Of a DNA stretch of 64,000 nucleotides, positions 62,084-64,000 are shown piece after piece (the stretch's first letter is position 1; each line of letters begins with the position of its first letter). Source of the stretch: Paraspadella gotoi. Lineage: Eukaryota; Chaetognatha. The stretch covers positions 4,621,098 through 4,685,097 of the forward strand of contig CM119269.1 of NCBI GenBank assembly GCA_051294375.1, given 5' to 3'. Under the pieces are notes generated by a model. It saw nothing but the letters and a program-made list of their open reading frames with translations. It ran no database searches and was not told the DNA's origin. Made by a program: the position numbers and the translations under genes.

Positions 62084-64000
62084 TCAAGACAACAATTTCA
62101 ACAGCTCCTCCGATTTCTTCTGCAATTCGACGTGCGCGTCCGACTGCAGCGCCACCAAGGGTTGAACGGCCTGCTCGAGAGCCTCCCTCGCCTTGACCAA
62201 TCCGTTGGGCGACTTGAGGATCTTCTCCAAAATCTCTACGGAGACCTTTCGAAGCACCACGTACTTTTTGTTGGTCATGTTCTGCATGGCCGCTTTGATC
62301 ATGGGCTTGACGAGCGCGTTGAGCTCGTCCCTGCGCACACTCTCCGTGGATTCTCTCAAGTGCCAATGCTTCTCCGCCACCATCGCCAATCCTTTCAACG
62401 CCGACAGTCGGACCTTCCACGAGTGCAAGTCGGAGGATCGAAGAGCGAGCGCGTTGATGGCGTCCCGAGCCGCCAGGTTTTCTTCTCTCTGCGGCGGCTT
62501 GTTGACGGGAAAGGCGCGCCCGAGGGATTCCAGCGCCGACTCTTCGAACTCCAGTCGAGAGATTGATCTTTTGTTCCCGTCGTGCTCCATGTCTTCGTCG
62601 CCGTCGCCTTCTCCTCTCTTCTTGAGACGCGTGATGACGACTTCCGCCAAATCGGGAAATTTCTCGTATTCGCCCCAAGTCTCGATGACGCGAGAGGCGC
62701 AATCCACGGCGACCCGTTTGTAGAACAAGTGATCCTTTCTGGCCTCGCGAAGAAGCGTGGAAAGCAAGGAAGAGCGCATGGCTAAAAGCGGATCGTTTTG
62801 ATTATCTCCGTCGATTTCCATGTCGCTCTCCTCGCGAGAGAAAAATCTCTGGACAAAAAAAAAAGAGAGAGAAAGGCATTTTTTTTATCGGAGAAATATT
62901 CAAATCACTCTATAAAAATATAAAAACCTTGTAATGACAACATATATTCTGCGTGGCTTCGAGCAGCGCCTCCTTTCCATCCCAGGTCCTTCCGCTCAGT
63001 CCCACGACGGTCACGGAGTCGAGCAAGCGCTTCAGCATTTTCGGTTCCATCTTCTCGTGAGGCAAACATTGAGCGACCGTCGACGCCGCGCGACCCGCTT
63101 GAGCCCTGATGCTGCACGACTCGATGGAGAGCGTCGAGGATATGATATGGACGATTTCCTAAACAATGGGTTAATAACAATTATTAAATAAAACTTTTAT
63201 TTTATTATTATTTATTTATATTTGTTATTTAACATGGGTTAATAACAATTATTTAATAAGAGGCAAATGATTTTCGCTCCGTCAGTTGAGTATCAATACC
63301 CTGAGATACAAATGTATTCCCATCTCCATCCCGGGCGTCACATCCGTCCAAATCTTCAACCATCCTGCGGCGGCGCCGTCGTCCGTGACATCATCGTCGT
63401 CTCGCTCGTGCATGGCAATGAACGCGAGCGGCATCGCGTGTTTGGCATGCTCCTTCAGCTTCTCCGGCGCGTTCTTCGAGATGGCGCTCATGGCCGATTC
63501 GCAGGCTCGTCGAAGGTCGCGTTCTTCCACCGGCTTCTCGAGGTACCAAGCTTTGAGCTTGTCCAGCGCTTTGTCCACCGTTTTGTCGGGAGAAACTTTC
63601 GCCAAGTATCCGATGGCCTGAGAAAAAGGGGAGAGATGAGATCGAATGTCGACGTATGCTTGCTTACATATTTCAATAGACTAACCGTTGAAAAGGCTCT
63701 TCGGATACCGGACTGCCGGTCGGATAGACCGCCGAGTAGCGGGGACATAAACTTGGGCGAATGAGGTTCCACGACGGTGGGTATTTGAAAGACAAAAGCG
63801 ACGACGAGCTCGGAGGTCGCGACTCTGATCGCTGTTCCGATTCCGTTCTTCAAGATCTCGACCAAAGTCGGTGCCAACGTCGCCATCACCTCGTCATCGA
63901 TGAACTGGATGCAGTACTTGAGCGTCTCCATGATCGGCGAGTTGTTAGACTCGGCAACTCGGCCGTCGATCATTTTCTGTTGAACATCGAGGCGATCTGT
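62084..64000 (-). CDS. ECPAS: ECM29 proteasome adaptor, C-terminal exons, continues beyond window
   Basis: Four exons, all phase 0: 64000-63686 (open at the window edge), 63617-63300, 63158-62928 and 62848-62084 (TGA). Text matches the end of human ECM29 from memory: SPIMETLKYCIQFID, SPLLGGLSDRQSGIRRAF, KLKAWYLEKPVEERD, EHAKHAMPLAFIAMHE, GLSGRTWDGKEALLEA and a final exon with SALESLGRAFPVNKP, DLHSWKVRLSALKGL, LQKKSEELLKLLS. It covers about the last 500 of 1,850 residues, HEAT-like helices throughout. About 1,000 middle residues must lie outside the window or be missing. The N-terminal exons are at 48.2-49.4 kb, downstream on this strand, which is impossible for one intact gene. Confidence 0.92.

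Overview
The window is nuclear DNA of a metazoan with short introns (mostly 50-400 bp), GC-rich exons and AT-rich introns. Sponge or another early-branching animal is my best guess (inference from gene content, compact introns and intron-bearing Rv2258c-like methyltransferases; not proven). All genes below were rebuilt by hand from splice sites and reading phase; exon lengths were checked against phase. Seven runs of N and several near-duplicate stretches that differ mainly by single-base indels show a draft, scaffolded and partly unpolished assembly.

Layout. 0-1 kb: 5' or internal part of an unrecognised minus-strand gene. 1-3.6 kb: AT-rich, no gene. 3.7-11.2 kb: pieces of a HIVEP/Schnurri-type (ZAS) zinc-finger transcription factor, all minus strand, interrupted by gaps and a GA-rich satellite. 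11.5-31 kb: mostly microsatellite, noisy repeats and a 1.1 kb tandem duplication, plus two minus-strand Thr/Pro-rich exons at 24-25 kb. 31.4-35.6 kb: ten minus-strand exons with the triple zinc fingers and conserved tail of a Schnurri-type protein, with a tRNA-Asn gene in one intron. 37-44.1 kb: an array of SAM-dependent methyltransferases (one complete, one without its first exon, one orphan first exon). 44.5-47.3 kb: a VWA-domain gene and a discoidin-like gene. 48.2-49.4 kb: first two exons of proteasome adaptor ECM29. 50.7-52.9 kb: GST pseudogene fragment and an intact sigma-type GST (plus strand). 53.7-57.4 kb: type II membrane coiled-coil protein (plus strand). 58.2-59.3 kb: second discoidin-like piece. 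62.1-64 kb: C-terminal quarter of ECM29.

The main observation is structural. At least four genes (Schnurri, methyltransferase F, discoidin, ECM29) are cut into blocks whose exons are on the minus strand but whose blocks run in the opposite order, the 5' block having the lower coordinate. Broken ends match in reading phase and in protein family. The simplest reading is a scaffolding fault (blocks in the right order but flipped, with some extra misplacement), not a new biological system. A real genome rearrangement or discontinuous genes cannot be excluded from sequence alone.
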